NCBI RefSeq assembly: GCF_019393635.1
Contig: NC_057862.1
Coordinates: 679,442,814 to 679,506,813 of the forward strand
Direction: 5' to 3'
Source of the DNA: Dromiciops gliroides
Taxonomy: Eukaryota; Chordata; Mammalia; Microbiotheria; Microbiotheriidae
DNA length: 64,000 bases
The position numbers and the translations under genes are program-made. Shown piece by piece: positions 1 to 11,779 of this stretch; the first letter of the stretch is position 1, and every line of letters begins with the position of its first letter. The notes beneath the pieces were generated by a model. The model was not told the DNA's origin. It did no database searches and saw only the letters and a program-made list of their open reading frames with translations.

Positions 1-437
1 ATTCCCTTCCCTGTAGCCTAGAATATATCCCAGATGATGAACCATGAACATTTCTCTCTGACCTGACATTTGTTTGGTTCTCTAAAGGAAAGGTCAGGTG
101 ATTTTATGTCTTATTTCTACCAAGATGGAGACTATGACCTTCAATTGGGTGAACGGTCCTATTGAGGAGGAATAGGAGTCTGCATGAGGTGTGGGCTATG
201 TGTGTGAAAGAAGCTGAGCTCCAGTGGACTGATGGATTCTGACTAGGGACACCTGGATGAGCCATGGAAGTGAGATACCCCTAGAAATGGGTCTTCCTCC
301 TCTTCCCTCCAAAGCCCCTCTTTCTAGAGCTCCAAGGGAGAAGGGGATGACACGGTCTGAGCAGGCTCCCTAATCCCCTCCCCTAATCACCTGCGCTGGA
401 GAGGTGCGCTAGATGGACTAGGGGGTGTGGGGGACAA
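1..437 (-). other. Part of R1 intron 4
   Basis: No exon-like REG sequence was found here on the minus strand. Exon 5 hallmarks (RWRWSSNAL or CxxLT) are absent, so the gene continues to the left of the window. Confidence 0.6.
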
Positions 438-439
438 AC

Positions 440-768
440 CTTGTTAGCGTCATAGAGGCCAATCCAGATGGGGCTCCGGCTGCCCCCACTCTCGGCCACC
501 AAGGAGGCCACAAAGGAAGCTTCAGCCTCATTCATCAGGGAGACCAGGTGGCCCGAGGTCTCACTCTGGCAGTTCACCTGCAAGGGAAGAGAGAAGAGAG
601 CTTTGCTCATAGAGGGTGGAGAAAAGGAGACAAGACGGATCATACCTTCAGGAAACTGGAGGAAAATGAAGGACTCATATCAGAGAAAATAGAAAAGCAA
701 GAATTTAGGAGCCTTCTGAAGACAGAGGAAGGTTAATTGCTCAGGACTACGCCTCAAGGAGCACTGTG

Positions 769-804
<36 letters not shown>

Positions 805-1422
805 TTCTGTATGTATATGTGTATGCATACATGTGTGTATATTTTATATGTGCGTTTGTATATGTGTATATGTATGTGTGTATATGTGTGTGCATACATG
901 TGTGTATTTTACATGTGTGAGTTTGTGTATGTATATATGTGTATACGTGTGTGTATAAAAATGGCACCCCCCACCCCTGCTTGGAGATTCCTTCCTACAA
1001 CCAACCTCTGCAGCGTCCCAGGTCTGCGCCATACTAAAGAGGCCATAGCAGTAGGAGCCGAATGCTTTGGATCCTTCAGGACAGGACTTCCGAAAAGAGG
1101 CAGCAGCGGCAGCAGGAGCAGCCTCACCTGAAACAGGAATGAGAAGGGAGCAGATAACAAGGGGCCGAAGTTACCGTTCTCTTGAGTTCCCGAATGTTCT
1201 TCTCCTCTTTTCTTTGCTCCCCTCACCCCTCCCCAGCATCATAACCTCTTCACTTTTCCCTTTGGGTCTGTGTCCCCTCTACCTCTCCATAGGGTTGTCC
1301 CTAAGCACATCTAGGAAGGCAGGGAGGAGGGACAAGGAGCACTCACCATGTGCCAGGCCTGTGAGCAGCAGGCAGGCCAAGAGCAGCCCTGAGAAGCTGG
1401 TGGGCATCACTAGGGGCAGCAT
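440..1422 (-). CDS. R1: REG-family secreted C-type lectin, 5' part (exons 2-4), runs off left edge
   Basis: Coding exons by splice sites and phase are exon 2 1347-1422 (ATG at 1422; exon extends to 1433), exon 3 1006-1127 and exon 4 440-577. Introns are GT-AG and phases are 1 then 0, as in REG genes. Exon 2 encodes a 25-residue signal peptide with a Leu-rich core. Exon 3 starts with an alanine-rich linker (GEAAPAAAAASFRK) and then SCPEGSKAFGSYCYGLF, which carries the first two lectin cysteines (C41, C52). Exon 4 is exactly 46 codons with C69, GHLVSLMNEAEASFVA and PIWIGLYD. Exons 5 and 6 are not found in bases 1-437, which fits the intron 4 length of R4 (about 770 bp). REG proteins are secreted by gut and pancreas epithelia; assignment to REG1 or REG3 is not possible from this part. 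A second in-frame ATG (codon 6) matches the start used in R4. Confidence 0.9.
771..965. repeat. TG/TATG microsatellite in R1 intron 3
   Basis: A run of (TG)n followed by imperfect TATG/TGTA repeats over about 190 bp. It lies 40 bp from the exon 3 donor. Confidence 0.9.
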
Positions 1423-1829
1423 TGCCTCAGAGTCTGAAGGGACAAAAAGCCCAGACACTAAGGTTCAGAGGACCTCAGCCTGGAGGAGAGCCCAGGAATG
1501 GGATCAGGAAAGGGAGGAAGGACAAAAGACCATCAGTGCTCCCCCGCTCCCCTCTCCCTCCAGACCAGGTGGCCCGTTCTCAAGACAATCTCCTCCTCCT
1601 CCCCTTCCCGAGGTCTATGGGAAGCTGAGGACTCTGGGAAGAGCAGGCAAGCTGATGGCAGGTGTGAGGCTCAGGGCTCCCCCCCCCGCCCTGTCACACT
1701 TCTAGAATGTCCATGTGCCAACTCTTCTCCCAAAGGCAACCCCTTCCCTGGGTTTATGCTTCTCCTCCACCGAGAGAAAGACAGAGTATCTGGGATCCCA
1801 GATGGCCCTTTCTCAAGTCCCCCACTTAC

Positions 1830-1858
1830 CTGTCTGGCAGGGCCGTGGGATGGTGTGT
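1830..1858 (-). other. R1 non-coding exon 1
   Basis: A donor site (CAG then GTAAGTGGGG) lies at 1829/1830, just downstream of a TATA box. The 5' part of the exon matches exon 1 of R2 closely (CTGCCTGCTCAGACACACCA against CTGCCTGGTCACACACACCA). The transcription start is inferred from TATA spacing only. Confidence 0.65.
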
Positions 1859-1878
1859 CTGAGCAGGCAGTGACAGGA

Positions 1879-1887
1879 CCTTTATAG
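1879..1887 (-). promoter_or_regulatory. R1 TATA box
   Basis: CTATAAAGG on the minus strand, followed by TCCTGTCACTGCCTG. The same motif sits at the same distance from exon 1 in R3, R4 and R5, and a slightly longer version in R2. Confidence 0.75.
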
Positions 1888-2011
1888 GCTGAGTTTCAGA
1901 GGGAGGTGACATGGATAAGAATGAAAAGGAGCTGATAAGAAGCTGAGAAATATTGAAGTGGGGAGTAATAATGTGGGGTCAGAGTACATGTGTGGGTGAG
2001 GAATATGGTGA

Positions 2012-2020
2012 TTCCTGGCA
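2012..2020 (-). promoter_or_regulatory. R1 degenerate STAT/GAS-like site
   Basis: TGCCAGGAA (minus strand) lies about 125 bp upstream of the TATA box. It aligns with TTCCAGGAA of R2-R5 but has lost one arm of the TTCNNNGAA palindrome. Confidence 0.35.
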
Positions 2021-3124
2021 TCTGTCTGGTCTTTTCTAAGCAGCAGATAGATACTGGCAATGGCTTCTTCCTAAGACACAGGGACAAAGGTTTACCCTGG
2101 GTGGGGCACAGGGTGAGTCCCTTTTCTGGAAGATTTCTGCTGCCCATTCCTGTAATTCTGGGAATAGACCCAAAGGCCAACCACCTTTCAGCAAGACCCT
2201 GGTTGGGCTTGAGGGGGAAGGGTTACAGAATCCTAAAATAATATGGGAGCCCAACCCTCAATCCTGGGGATCCAGGCTAATGGAAGGAAGGTCCAAAGAT
2301 TAATTGACCCCATATCCTCTCTGTATATTCATCCCTGGAATCATCTAGTCCAGGAGGAAAGGGGCAGGGGGCTGGAAAGTCTCTCACTGCTCCCCAATGT
2401 CTAAGGATACAACTTAATTTAAATTTTTCTTATACATTTCATGTTTTTTTATATATCTTTGTATGTTATCACCTTCATTTCTAAATATATCTCTCTCCTT
2501 ACCTATCCCTTTTAAGAAAGAGTAAAATACATATAACCCTAGTTCCAAAGCCCATTGGTATGGGACTCTTTCCTCACTGGTGGAGATGAATGACCTGTCC
2601 TGTGTGAAGGATGTTGAGAAGACTGGGAGAGAGGAGAGCTTTGAAGTTCTCTTTGAATCTTCTAGAGTTCTCTTCCAGCTTTGTATTTCTCAAGGGGGCT
2701 TCTGGCTTCCAGCCTCAAGAGGGAAGATGGAGGAAGACAACCTCACTTCAGATTGCTGAAGGAAAAGACTCTTAGAAGACATGAGAGGAACCAGCCATCT
2801 CCATCAGATTAAAGATTAACCAAAACATCAACTGAGTCAGACAGCACATTTGATGGTCCACATCCATAGTCCCCTACCCCTGCAAAGAAGGATGGTGCAT
2901 TTTCCTCAACTCCTCTTTGGGGACAGACCTATTTATTATAATAACATGGTGGTGGGTTTGAGTTTTGTTATTGTTCCTTCATTTGCAAAATTATCATCAT
3001 TGTTGTTTATTGTTGCCTCGTTCTTATTTCTCCTCTCTGTGCCAGTTCATAAAAGTTTTCCAATGCTTCTCTGACCTCTTCAAACTCACCTAGCTGCCCT
3101 ATGTCAGTATTAGCTAATTAGTTA

Positions 3125-3129
<5 letters not shown>

Positions 3130-3213
<84 letters not shown>
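3130..3213. repeat. Compound (AAT)n-(AAG)n microsatellite
   Basis: About 14 AAT units run directly into about 13 AAG units. The surrounding DNA 2400-3130 and 3650-4190 holds no gene or repeat I could name. Confidence 0.95.
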
Positions 3214-3215
<2 letters not shown>

Positions 3216-3379
3216 TGTGCCGGGAGGAAGAAAAACGAATGAGACGCAGGAACCAATGGGCAACAGAGAGCACAGTTTTCTGATGTCCTTGTTGCAGCAG
3301 GAGCTGCGGCTCACACTGCACAGCCACACTGTGGCCTGTGGCTCTTCAAGGTGCTGATCCATGGTCGTCCATGACTGGT

Positions 3380-3640
3380 GGAAGCCTACTAGTATGTGCC
3401 AGGCACTGTGCTACACACTTTGCAAATATTATCTCATTCGATCCTCCCAGAAACCCAGGGAGGTTGATGCTATTATTATGCTTGTTTTACTGATGGGGAA
3501 ACTGAGGCAGAGAATTTTTTTTTAAGTGATTTGCCCATGGTCACACAGCTAGTAAGTACTGGAAGACAGATTTGAACTCAGGTCTCCCTGACTCCAGGGA
3601 CAGAGTTTTACCCATTGCACTAACTAGCTAGCTGCCCCAG
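3380..3640 (-). repeat. Old MIR-type SINE
   Basis: Contains 'aaactgaggcagag', 'cacacagctagtaagt', 'gatttgaactcaggtc' and ends 'gctagctgcccc', the minus-strand form of the marsupial MIR family. Confidence 0.75.
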
Positions 3641-4189
3641 ATGTGGGCCAAAAATAAATGAGGAGAGGGATGTTACCCATTGGAAACCATGGAACTGTTA
3701 AGAGCTCATGGGCTTTTGCTCTTGGTCATAGCAGATCGAGTAAGTTAATCAAATCACTCCAGCCCATTTAAAATAATTGCCAAGCTACCAAACTATGAGT
3801 AGGTGATATTACATCTGGACTGTTCACTAGGATTGATTAAGGCCTGGACATTCGAGATGTGACAGGAAATCTGCTTAGATTAGCTGAGGAGTTTGGTCGT
3901 ACCCCCAGGGGTCTGTCTAAAACCTAGGTGCCCATTGGCATTAGAGGTTTTGCATATTTGTCTGTGATGAAGAAGAGAAAAAGTGTCCCCAGAGAAGGAA
4001 GTACTTTGGAGTGAGGGAGAGGAAGGGAAGGAGAGGAAGAGATGTCTTAAGCTTTAGCCTAAATCACCCCTTGGCCAGAGTAGGACCATCCAAGCTTCCT
4101 TCCATCCATCAGGATTTTGGACTTACTTTTACACTGACATCCTAAGATTTTCCTGGTACTGTCATAGCTTCATTGGAGGCAAGTACATC

Positions 4190-4640
4190 CTGGATGCAGA
4201 TTCACGGATTTCCAAAGGACCCACCTGAAGGAGAACATGTAGAGACCAAATCAATGAGTATTTCTTTGGAGAGGAGAAGATCAGGATGTAGAAGGGCTGG
4301 AAACTCTGCCATTTAAGTATCAATTGAAGGAACTGGGATTTGTCCAGCTTGGACAAATGGACAAAAGGAGATGACTTTAGAGGGGCCGTGATCTTCATGT
4401 ATTGATGGTATGTGAAGGAGGGACCAGATTTGTTCTGTGTACAGCATTACAAAGACTCAGGACCCAAATGGATCAGGTCTGATACTAGGGATCTCACCCC
4501 AAGAGGGTCCAGCTCTCTCTTCTTCCAAAATAAAATTGAAGCATAGCTCATGTCAAGATTTCTTTGGAGGTGAAGAACAGGGCCCTTCAACTCCAGATGG
4601 ACACTCAGTGTACACTATGAATTTAGGGCAGGGGATAACC
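4190..4640 (+). repeat. CR1/L3-type LINE 3' fragment
   Basis: The sequence 'tttggagaggagaagatcaggatgtagaag ... agcttggacaaatgg ... ggagggaccagatttgttctg' matches the remembered 3' ORF2 region of CR1/L3 elements. It is old and diverged. Confidence 0.5.
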
Positions 4641-4867
4641 TTAATTTCATCACATAAAAAAATACACAAGATGCTCAAGGCTCATGGGAACCACAAACAG
4701 ACCCAGAGATATGAAGCATTTAACTAGTCCACAGAAGGCAACTAAACTTTGGGGTGGTTTGAAATGATTTTTCCTGTGTGAAGGGCATGGTTTTCTGTTT
4801 TCGCTAGTTACTGTAGCTCAGGCACTAGACGGCATAGATAGGGGACCCCACAAATGAAGAATGCTGT

Positions 4868-5335
4868 TTAGTTGTTTATGTCCGACTCTTCACGATCCCA
4901 TTTGGGTTTTTCTTGGTGAAGATATTGGAGAGGTTTGCCATTTCCTTCTCCTGGGGAGTTCCATGACTGTTGAACAATACAGGGGTTTTGCTTGCAGTTT
5001 CACCATGACCAAACAACTCTGTTGCTTCCAGTAGGATGGAAGACCAACAGATGTTACTATCTGCCCTACTTCTATGTCCCCTAGACTCTCAACACTGCCA
5101 TCTGAGCTATTAAAAAGAGAAAAGAATTTAGAAAAACCACCATGAATATGGTGCTTACTATGTGCTAGGCAACAACCCTGTGAGGTGGGTGCTATTATTA
5201 CTCTGATTTTACAGATGAGGAAACTGAGGCAAATAGGGGTTAAGTGACTTGCCCAGGGTTCCATAGCTGGATTTGAACTCAGGTCTTCATTATTCGAAAC
5301 CCAGCCCACTGTGCGCTGTGGCACCTCCAGCTGCC
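4868..5335 (-). repeat. MIR-family repeats (two adjoining fragments)
   Basis: The left part (4868-4965) carries 'cccatttgggtttttcttgg ... tttgccatttccttctcc'. The right part (5150-5335) carries the MIR core 'gatgaggaaactgaggcaaa ... gatttgaactcaggtc'. An open frame across it is chance. Confidence 0.7.
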
Positions 5336-6099
5336 CGAGGTACAACCTGAGGACCTCTGAGTCTTGTCATTGGCTCTGCTACTTTATTCTTAGGAATTCT
5401 GAGTCCTGCCATCCTCTGTGTGCTTAAACTTTGTGTGATCTTGTTCTCATTTTTTCTGTTTGTGCCCCTTGCCCCCATGATTGTCAAAGAGTCAGCACTT
5501 AATAGAAAATAAATAAATGTTTAACTTGGTCCTTACGGAGCCTACAGATCAGCTCCACTAAACCTCAGCCTGCCTCTCAGCAGGGCAGAAGGTGTGAATC
5601 ACAGCTACAAAGACAACCTTGAAGACATGTGCCACCTTGAAGTGGGAAGCCACCCACATCTTAAAGTTTTCAGTTTATTATCACAATTGGTTTGTTATTG
5701 TCTTTTGGTTATTACTTTATCTGGGTCATCTTGATATATTGATTTGAATTGCTTATCATCAGAATAGGGAAAAGTGGACTATGGAAATTTACAAGGAAAT
5801 TTAGAAGTAGGGTGGGGAGGGATAATGACAGATAATGACCCTGTGTCCGGTTAGAACTTGGTGAGGTTGGGCTGATTCTTGATAACAGAAACGATGGCTG
5901 TGATTTGGGAAAATGGGGTAGGTGTTATACTGTGAATATTCTTTGGGTGATGTCTGCATTTTTAAAAAAATCATTTGGGTTGCTAATCACATCTGGTCTG
6001 GGACGTGGGCCTCTGGAAGGGTTGTTTCAGATAAATTACATCCCACCCTGCTGGTTGCCATAACATAATTGGTAGGGACTGAGTCTGTCCGTACTCAGT

Positions 6100-7460
6100 C
6101 AGTAAATAATAATTTAATAAGTACCTACTATGTGTCAGGCATGCTGCTAAAGATGCTCACCATCTTCTCTACTACAACCTATCTAGAACAGAGACAAATG
6201 CAGACTGTCCCCTGAAAAAGGAAATATAATTCATGGGTGATTGTGTGATATATCATTGCCTCACTGTTGCCAGCTGACTTACCTGGAGCTAATGAGCCAG
6301 GTCGTGTGTAGATGGCAATGACACATGCTGCCAAAGAGGGAGTACAAAAGGCACTGTTCTCAAAATACAATCTAAATCAGGTATGGGACAGGTATTTTAT
6401 TCCTATGTGCACAATGCAACCTCCCCCTTTTGGAATATGAGCTCCTCAGGGACAAATCCTATGTGACTTTTCTTTGTAGTTTCAGTGCTTACCACACTGC
6501 CTGGCACATGATAGGTACTTAGGAAATATTGATTGATTGATTCAAGGGGATAATGCAAGGTGAATCTTCTATAACAATAATAATATTTACTCATGGCACA
6601 GTGTTCTTCTGTGAAGACCGTGACACAGTCAGTGTTTAAATTGGCAATATTAGAGGAGAACCAGTAAATACATGCACGCATGTGTGTGAATGCGCACACA
6701 CACACACACACACACAATTGTCTCTCCAAAGGGCAGCCATCTTGCTGAGTTCTTTGCAAGTTTGAGGTGACACATATTTTGAGGTGAGGACACATAAGTA
6801 ACAGACAAGTTTTGCTTACTGTGTGAATGTTGTACTAACCATATGCTAGGTAAGTAAAATGGATATGAAATTATTCCTAACCTTTCTTTTTTCTGCAATA
6901 ATAACTAATATCTAACATTTATGTTGCGCTTGACATGTGCCAGACATTGTGCTAAGGGTTTGATCCTTACGTGAGCATAAGGAGATTACAGTTACAGACG
7001 AGATAACTGAAGCAAACTGAAATGAAAGTGACTTGCCTGGCATCACATAGCCAGTAAATGTCCAGAGACTGGATTTGAACATAGATCTTCCTGATTTCAG
7101 GCCCAGCATTCTCTTTACTGAGCCACGTAGCCTATGTCATCTGAGCAGCAATAATATGACATCCAGAATCTCCTAGTGCTAATAAGGAAACTCAGGGCAC
7201 CCCCTTTGAGAACCATTCCTATCATAAGCCCTGATATTTACATATCACTTTAAAGCATTTTACATGTATCCTGTCTGAGCCATATGACACTCCTGTGATG
7301 TCGACATTACAGGTATTACTGTCCCCATTTTCTGGATAAGGAGACTGAGGCTCAGAGCCCAAGTTAAGTGATTTGGGCTCACAGCTAACAAGTATCAGGA
7401 TCAGAAATCAGGTCCTCCCACCTCTAAGTTTGGTACTATAGCCTCTCTGCCTATGGAGGG
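6100..7460. repeat. Cluster of old MIR/L2-tail fragments with a (CA)n tract
   Basis: Repeat tails with 'acctactatgtgtcaggcatg' and 'cacactgcctggcacatgatagg', MIR cores at 6990-7125 and 7300-7450, and (CA)n at 6693-6716. No gene is seen. Confidence 0.65.
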
Positions 7461-7514
7461 GAAACTGAGGCTGATGACTTGGCAGAGTTCTGCCTCACTG
7501 AAATCCAATTCACT

Positions 7515-7675
7515 AGGGGCAGCTGGGTGGTTCAGTGGATAAAGCACTGGCCCTGGATTCAGGAGGATCTGAGTTCAAATCGGGCCTCGGACACTTGACA
7601 CTTACTAGCTGTGTGACCCTAGGCAAGTCACTTAACCCTCATTGCCCCACAGAAAACAAAAAACAAAAACAAATC
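7515..7675 (+). repeat. Marsupial MIR/WSINE-type SINE
   Basis: Starts 'ggggcagctgggtgg', contains the tRNA-like B-box region 'gagttcaaatc' and 'ctagctgtgtgaccct', and ends in an A-rich tail. Confidence 0.9.
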
Positions 7676-7789
7676 CAGTTCATTCACAAATCAAGACATC
7701 ACCATGGTCCTCTTCTAGAACAAAGGACAATTGCTAAAGTCTTACTGATACAAAAGATTTTGTTCCATAGACATTAAACTGATAACTCC

Positions 7790-8940
7790 TTCCTGTATAG
7801 TACCCTCCTTCCTCACAAAGAAAAATAGTGCTGGGGCAAACGGCAATTAAGTGACTTGTCCAGGGTTCCCTAGCTGGATTTGAACTCAGGTTCACTTTAC
7901 TTCAGACCCAGCACTCAGTGTACTGTGGTGCCAAAATAAAAGACATCAAAAATGTCTAACAGTATGTAACATTTACTACCTATAAGACCCCCCCACACAT
8001 ACACACACCTCTCTAAAGAGAAGGAAATATGTTTTCTCTTCTGTGAGAAGGGATACTCTGCTGCACCTTGAAACCTTTAAGCTTGTTCTTAACGTGTCTG
8101 TTGGGTACTTGTCACTGCTTATTGCTCTCTCTTAGTCACCCTCCATGTTACCAGTATTCCCTTCCAATGTGGCATCTAGCAGAGAAGACAATCTGCTGGA
8201 AGTTCATTTAGCACAGGAGACTTCATAACCTTGGGTCCTTTGTTCCGATCCTGGGGACTTGGATTGGACCTTATGATGTATCATTTCTGTCTCCATTGTA
8301 TTAAGCCACTTTCCCCTTTGTCACATGTCCTGTCATGTCGAGAACAAGCATAGGTAGGTTTCTTTGTAGGTTTCCCAGACATCTATTTCTGAGCAGTCAC
8401 ATTGTCAATCTCCTCCCCCACCCCACCCCTTCCCTTCTGTATCTGCCCCTTCCCTATCCTGGTTTCTAGATTCCTGTCATATTCCTTGAAAAAAAAAATC
8501 AATTTGTGCAAAGACACAAGGAACCTAAGCCTCAGTTCCCATCAGGAACTGATAACTTGAAGGTGGAAGTTGATAGTAACTTCAATAAAACAGACACTTA
8601 TTCTAACCAAGGTGTATCCCCCTTCTCCCCACTCTTATCCAAAGGAGATAAGATAGGCTTCTGAGCTCAGAACTTACCAGATCAGGGGGAGCAAAGATTA
8701 CAAGGTTACAGAATCTCAGCTTTGGAAAGAATCTAAGAGAACATGTGTTCAAAACTTATGCCTGATGGAAAATGCATTCTATGTGATATCCAGCACCTCA
8801 CACAGTGCCTGGTATATAGTAGGTGCTTAATAAGTATGTATTGATTGATGATTGATTGATACCTACCAAGTGGTCATTCACCCTGTGCTGGAAGACCTTC
8901 AGTAATAAGGAGCCCATTATGCACCAGGAGCATATTTTTA
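7790..8940. other. Intergenic, old repeat scraps only
   Basis: A MIR piece lies at 7840-7935 and an L2/MIR tail at 8790-8860 ('cacagtgcctggtatatagtagg'). The rest shows no recognisable gene. Confidence 0.5.
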
Positions 8941-9462
8941 CCCCAGGATACCTCTCAGGATTATGGAGTTTTTCTGGACATCAAACCTAAATTCAACTGT
9001 TTGCCACCTCCATCTGCTGCTATAAGTTCTATCTTCTGAGGACAAACAGTACACATTTTTTTTTTGCAGGGCAAGGAGGGTTAAGTGTGTAATGATTGGA
9101 ATGATGCCACCTGCTGCAGACTTACTGTAGAAGAGTTCTGCCCATGAAGCAAAGGTCTTTGAGGGCAAGACCAGGAGTCTTTTCTTTGGCGGCAGGAAGT
9201 GACGCAGGCTAGTGGGAGGAAGAAGGAAGAGACTGGTGGCTCCGTCTCAGGCTCTTTTTCCTCTAGACTCTGGTGGAGAGCGGAGCTAGAAATGCGCTCT
9301 CCCTTTAATAGATAGGAATCTAGGCCTTTCCCTCTCTCTTTACCAAATTCTTATTCTCCTTAATAAATGCTTAAAAGTCTAACTCTTGCTAAAGCTTATA
9401 ATTTATTGGCGACCACTCATTAAATATTTTAGACAGTTTAGCTAGAATTTTAGCCCTTAACA

Positions 9463-9578
9463 AGTGACTTGCCCAGGGTCACACAGCTAATAAGTGTCAA
9501 GTGTCTGAAACCGGATTTGAACCCAGGTCCTCCTGAATCCAGGGCCAGTGATTTATCCACTGTGCCACTAGCTGCCCT
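9463..9578 (-). repeat. SINE fragment (MIR/WSINE type)
   Basis: Minus-strand copy: 'gtgacttgcccagggtcacac ... ggatttgaacccaggtcctcc ... ctagctgccc'. Confidence 0.85.
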
Positions 9579-9589
9579 CAAATAGTACA

Positions 9590-10068
9590 CATTTAACTCA
9601 TCAAATACTTGAAAACAAGTACCATGTCCCAACTTAGTCCCTTCTCCAGGTTCAACCCTGTTAGTTACTGCAATTGGTCCTCTTATGGCAAAATCTTGAG
9701 CTTTAATCACTCTGGAAGCCCTTAGGGTATTGTGTAGTTTATCAATGTCCTTCCAAAAATGTGACTCCCAGAAATTGAATACGTTGTTGCAGATTGTGAC
9801 CAGGGCAGAAGGCAGCTGGACTCTCACCTTCCTGTTCCTGTATGCTATATTTTTCTTAATGAAGCCTAAGATTTAATTAGCTTTTGAGGCTACCAAATCA
9901 TAATTATGGACTTACACTGAGTTTTCAGTGCACTAAGCTTTTTTCAGATTAGTTGGTATCAAACAATATACCTCTCCTGTCTTGTATTTGTGACATTGAC
10001 TTTTTGAACCTATGTAAAACTTTGCATTTATCCTTGTTAAATTTCAATCTGTGAATTAGTGTGGCTCC
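9590..10068 (-). repeat. CR1/L3-type LINE fragment
   Basis: Recognised from 'gaagcctaagatttaattagcttttgaggct' and 'tttgaacctatgtaaaactttgcatttatcc', the reverse of the CR1/L3 ORF2 end. The solo LTR at 10072 is inserted next to it. Confidence 0.5.
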
Positions 10069-10071
10069 TTA

Positions 10072-10748
10072 TGATGTAGGAGGCAAAAAAGGGTTAATAG
10101 AAAAACCTAAGATCCAAGCTCTAATTCAGATATTAGCTCCAAAAGAGAGTCAGACCCCAGTTAATGGATAACTTATACTAGGTTCTTGTACCCACAGTAA
10201 TCAGTATCCATAACAGGAACAGAGGGAGAGAGCTCATGATGACCTTAGACTAAAATGACAAGGCTATAGAAATTCTAAAGAAAAATGATTATGTTTTGAA
10301 ACTAGCCATGGGAATCAGAAAGAGACATGCTCAGAAAAGGCCAAATTTGTCCCCAGATTCACCTTATGATGTGTAAACCCCCGAAACATACCTCCACTGA
10401 AAAAGGTACCCACCTTGGGGGTTGGCTTAGGATCCCAGGAACTCCAAATTAGAATAAGCCCTCCCCTGAAACACCCCTAGGTGGAAAATTTATAATGAGT
10501 AGGACAGGACCTCCTCTGTACCTCCCCAAGGTGGAGATTATTATAATGAGACTGATAATCAATTTATCCATACTATAAATATAACTGTCTTTTCTTTCAC
10601 TATTTGAGAGATACCTTTCCAATATTCTGGTTCTCTTCCTGTGGTCATCACAGTATTGCAATAAAACTTGGGAAACTGAGTCACTGCGTCTTATAATTCT
10701 TTTGGAATGATTCACAATCAATTTGACCCAAAATTACAGCCCACATCA
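10072..10748 (+). mobile_element. Solo LTR, probable class I (ERV1-like) fossil
   Basis: About 677 bp bounded by the inverted ends TGATGT/ACATCA and flanked by a 4-bp target duplication (ctta on both sides). A TATA-like CTATAAATATA and an AATAAA signal lie in LTR order on the plus strand. No internal coding part is present, so it is a solo LTR. The family name is unknown to me. Confidence 0.65.
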
Positions 10749-10954
10749 CTTATACTCCTTTGGTAAGCTTACCTCTTAGCTAGACATCTTATAGATCAGA
10801 GATGGTGAAACTTGCAGATTCACTCAGGAAAGTAGAGATGGCCACATCAAATAAGAGTAGTATGTATAAGCAATATATGAACACTGCTTCTGTGAGAGTA
10901 GTGTTACTATAATCTCCATTTTACAAATGCTCATTCAACCAATCAACACCTTAG

Positions 10955-11585
10955 GCAGCTATGAGGCACAGTGGATAGAGTTCTGGACCCAAAGTCAAGA
11001 AGACCTGAGTTCAAATCTTGCTTCAGACACTTACTATGTAATTTAAATTTCTAAATGTAGGTTCTAATCTGTCCCCCCAGTTTTGGGGGAAATTGACTAA
11101 AATCACTGATAAACGAGTTTAAGTTTTTAAGGGTTTATTGAAAAATAGAAAGATTGAGAACAGAATTCCAACAGCCTGGCAATCCTATCTTTCCTCAACT
11201 CCTCTGTGAAGTCCTCTGCCACCACCATGATGTCAGGAACCATGATGTCAGCGAGTTCCTGTGCAGGCTCAGCTTCCCCCTTCCTGTCCCTTCCCAGAAA
11301 TGGGAGGTTCTTCAAGCTGATTGGTTGACTGGGCTGGAAGGTGGTCAAAGTTCAAAATTGTTTGCTTCTGAGAACCATGCTTTCTTAAGTACTCTCAAGT
11401 ACCAGCTAGATGTGCTTAGAATCTAGTTAACTAGAAGTCAGCCATTAATCCAGTCAGCAGTCGAGTCCAATTAAATCAGTTTAAATCAATCTCCAGGTGG
11501 GCCCCTGAGTATCTGCTAAATATATTATCTTAACACATAGCTGTGTGGCATTGGGCAAGTCACTCAGTCTCATGTTTCTCATCTG
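10955..11585 (+). repeat. Old MIR-type SINE split by an LTR insertion
   Basis: The left half (10955-11036) ends 'cagacacttacta' and the right half (11537-11585) resumes 'agctgtgtggcattgggcaag'. An LTR lies between them. Confidence 0.7.
11037..11536 (-). mobile_element. Solo LTR fossil, same family as 29699 and 41638
   Basis: Shares with the 29.7-kb LTR, in the same order, a C/T-rich start with 'cccagttttgggggaaattg', a 'tttattgaaa' (reverse AATAAA), 'gggaggttcttcaagctgattg' and 'tctgagaac'. It is clearly more diverged, so it is older or from another subfamily. It is nested inside a MIR. Confidence 0.6.
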
Positions 11586-11621
11586 TATCATTAATAGACA
11601 TTATATATATATTTTTTTATT

Positions 11622-11772
11622 TTTATTTTTTTTTTAGTGAGGCAATTGGGGTTAAGTGACTTGCCGAGGGTCACACAGCTAGTAAGTGTTAAGTGTCTGA
11701 GGCCAGATTTGAACTCAGGTCCTCCTGACTCCAGGGCAGGTGCTCTGTCCACTGCACCACCTTGCTGCCCCG
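11622..11772 (-). repeat. SINE (MIR/WSINE type)
   Basis: 'gtgaggcaattggggttaag' to 'ccaccttgctgcccc', full-length minus-strand copy. Confidence 0.9.
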
Positions 11773-11779
11773 ACATTAT

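Noticed and set aside
1067-1705. 212-codon plus-strand open frame
   Set aside because: It is antisense to R1 exons 2 and 3 and has no homology or splice logic of its own.
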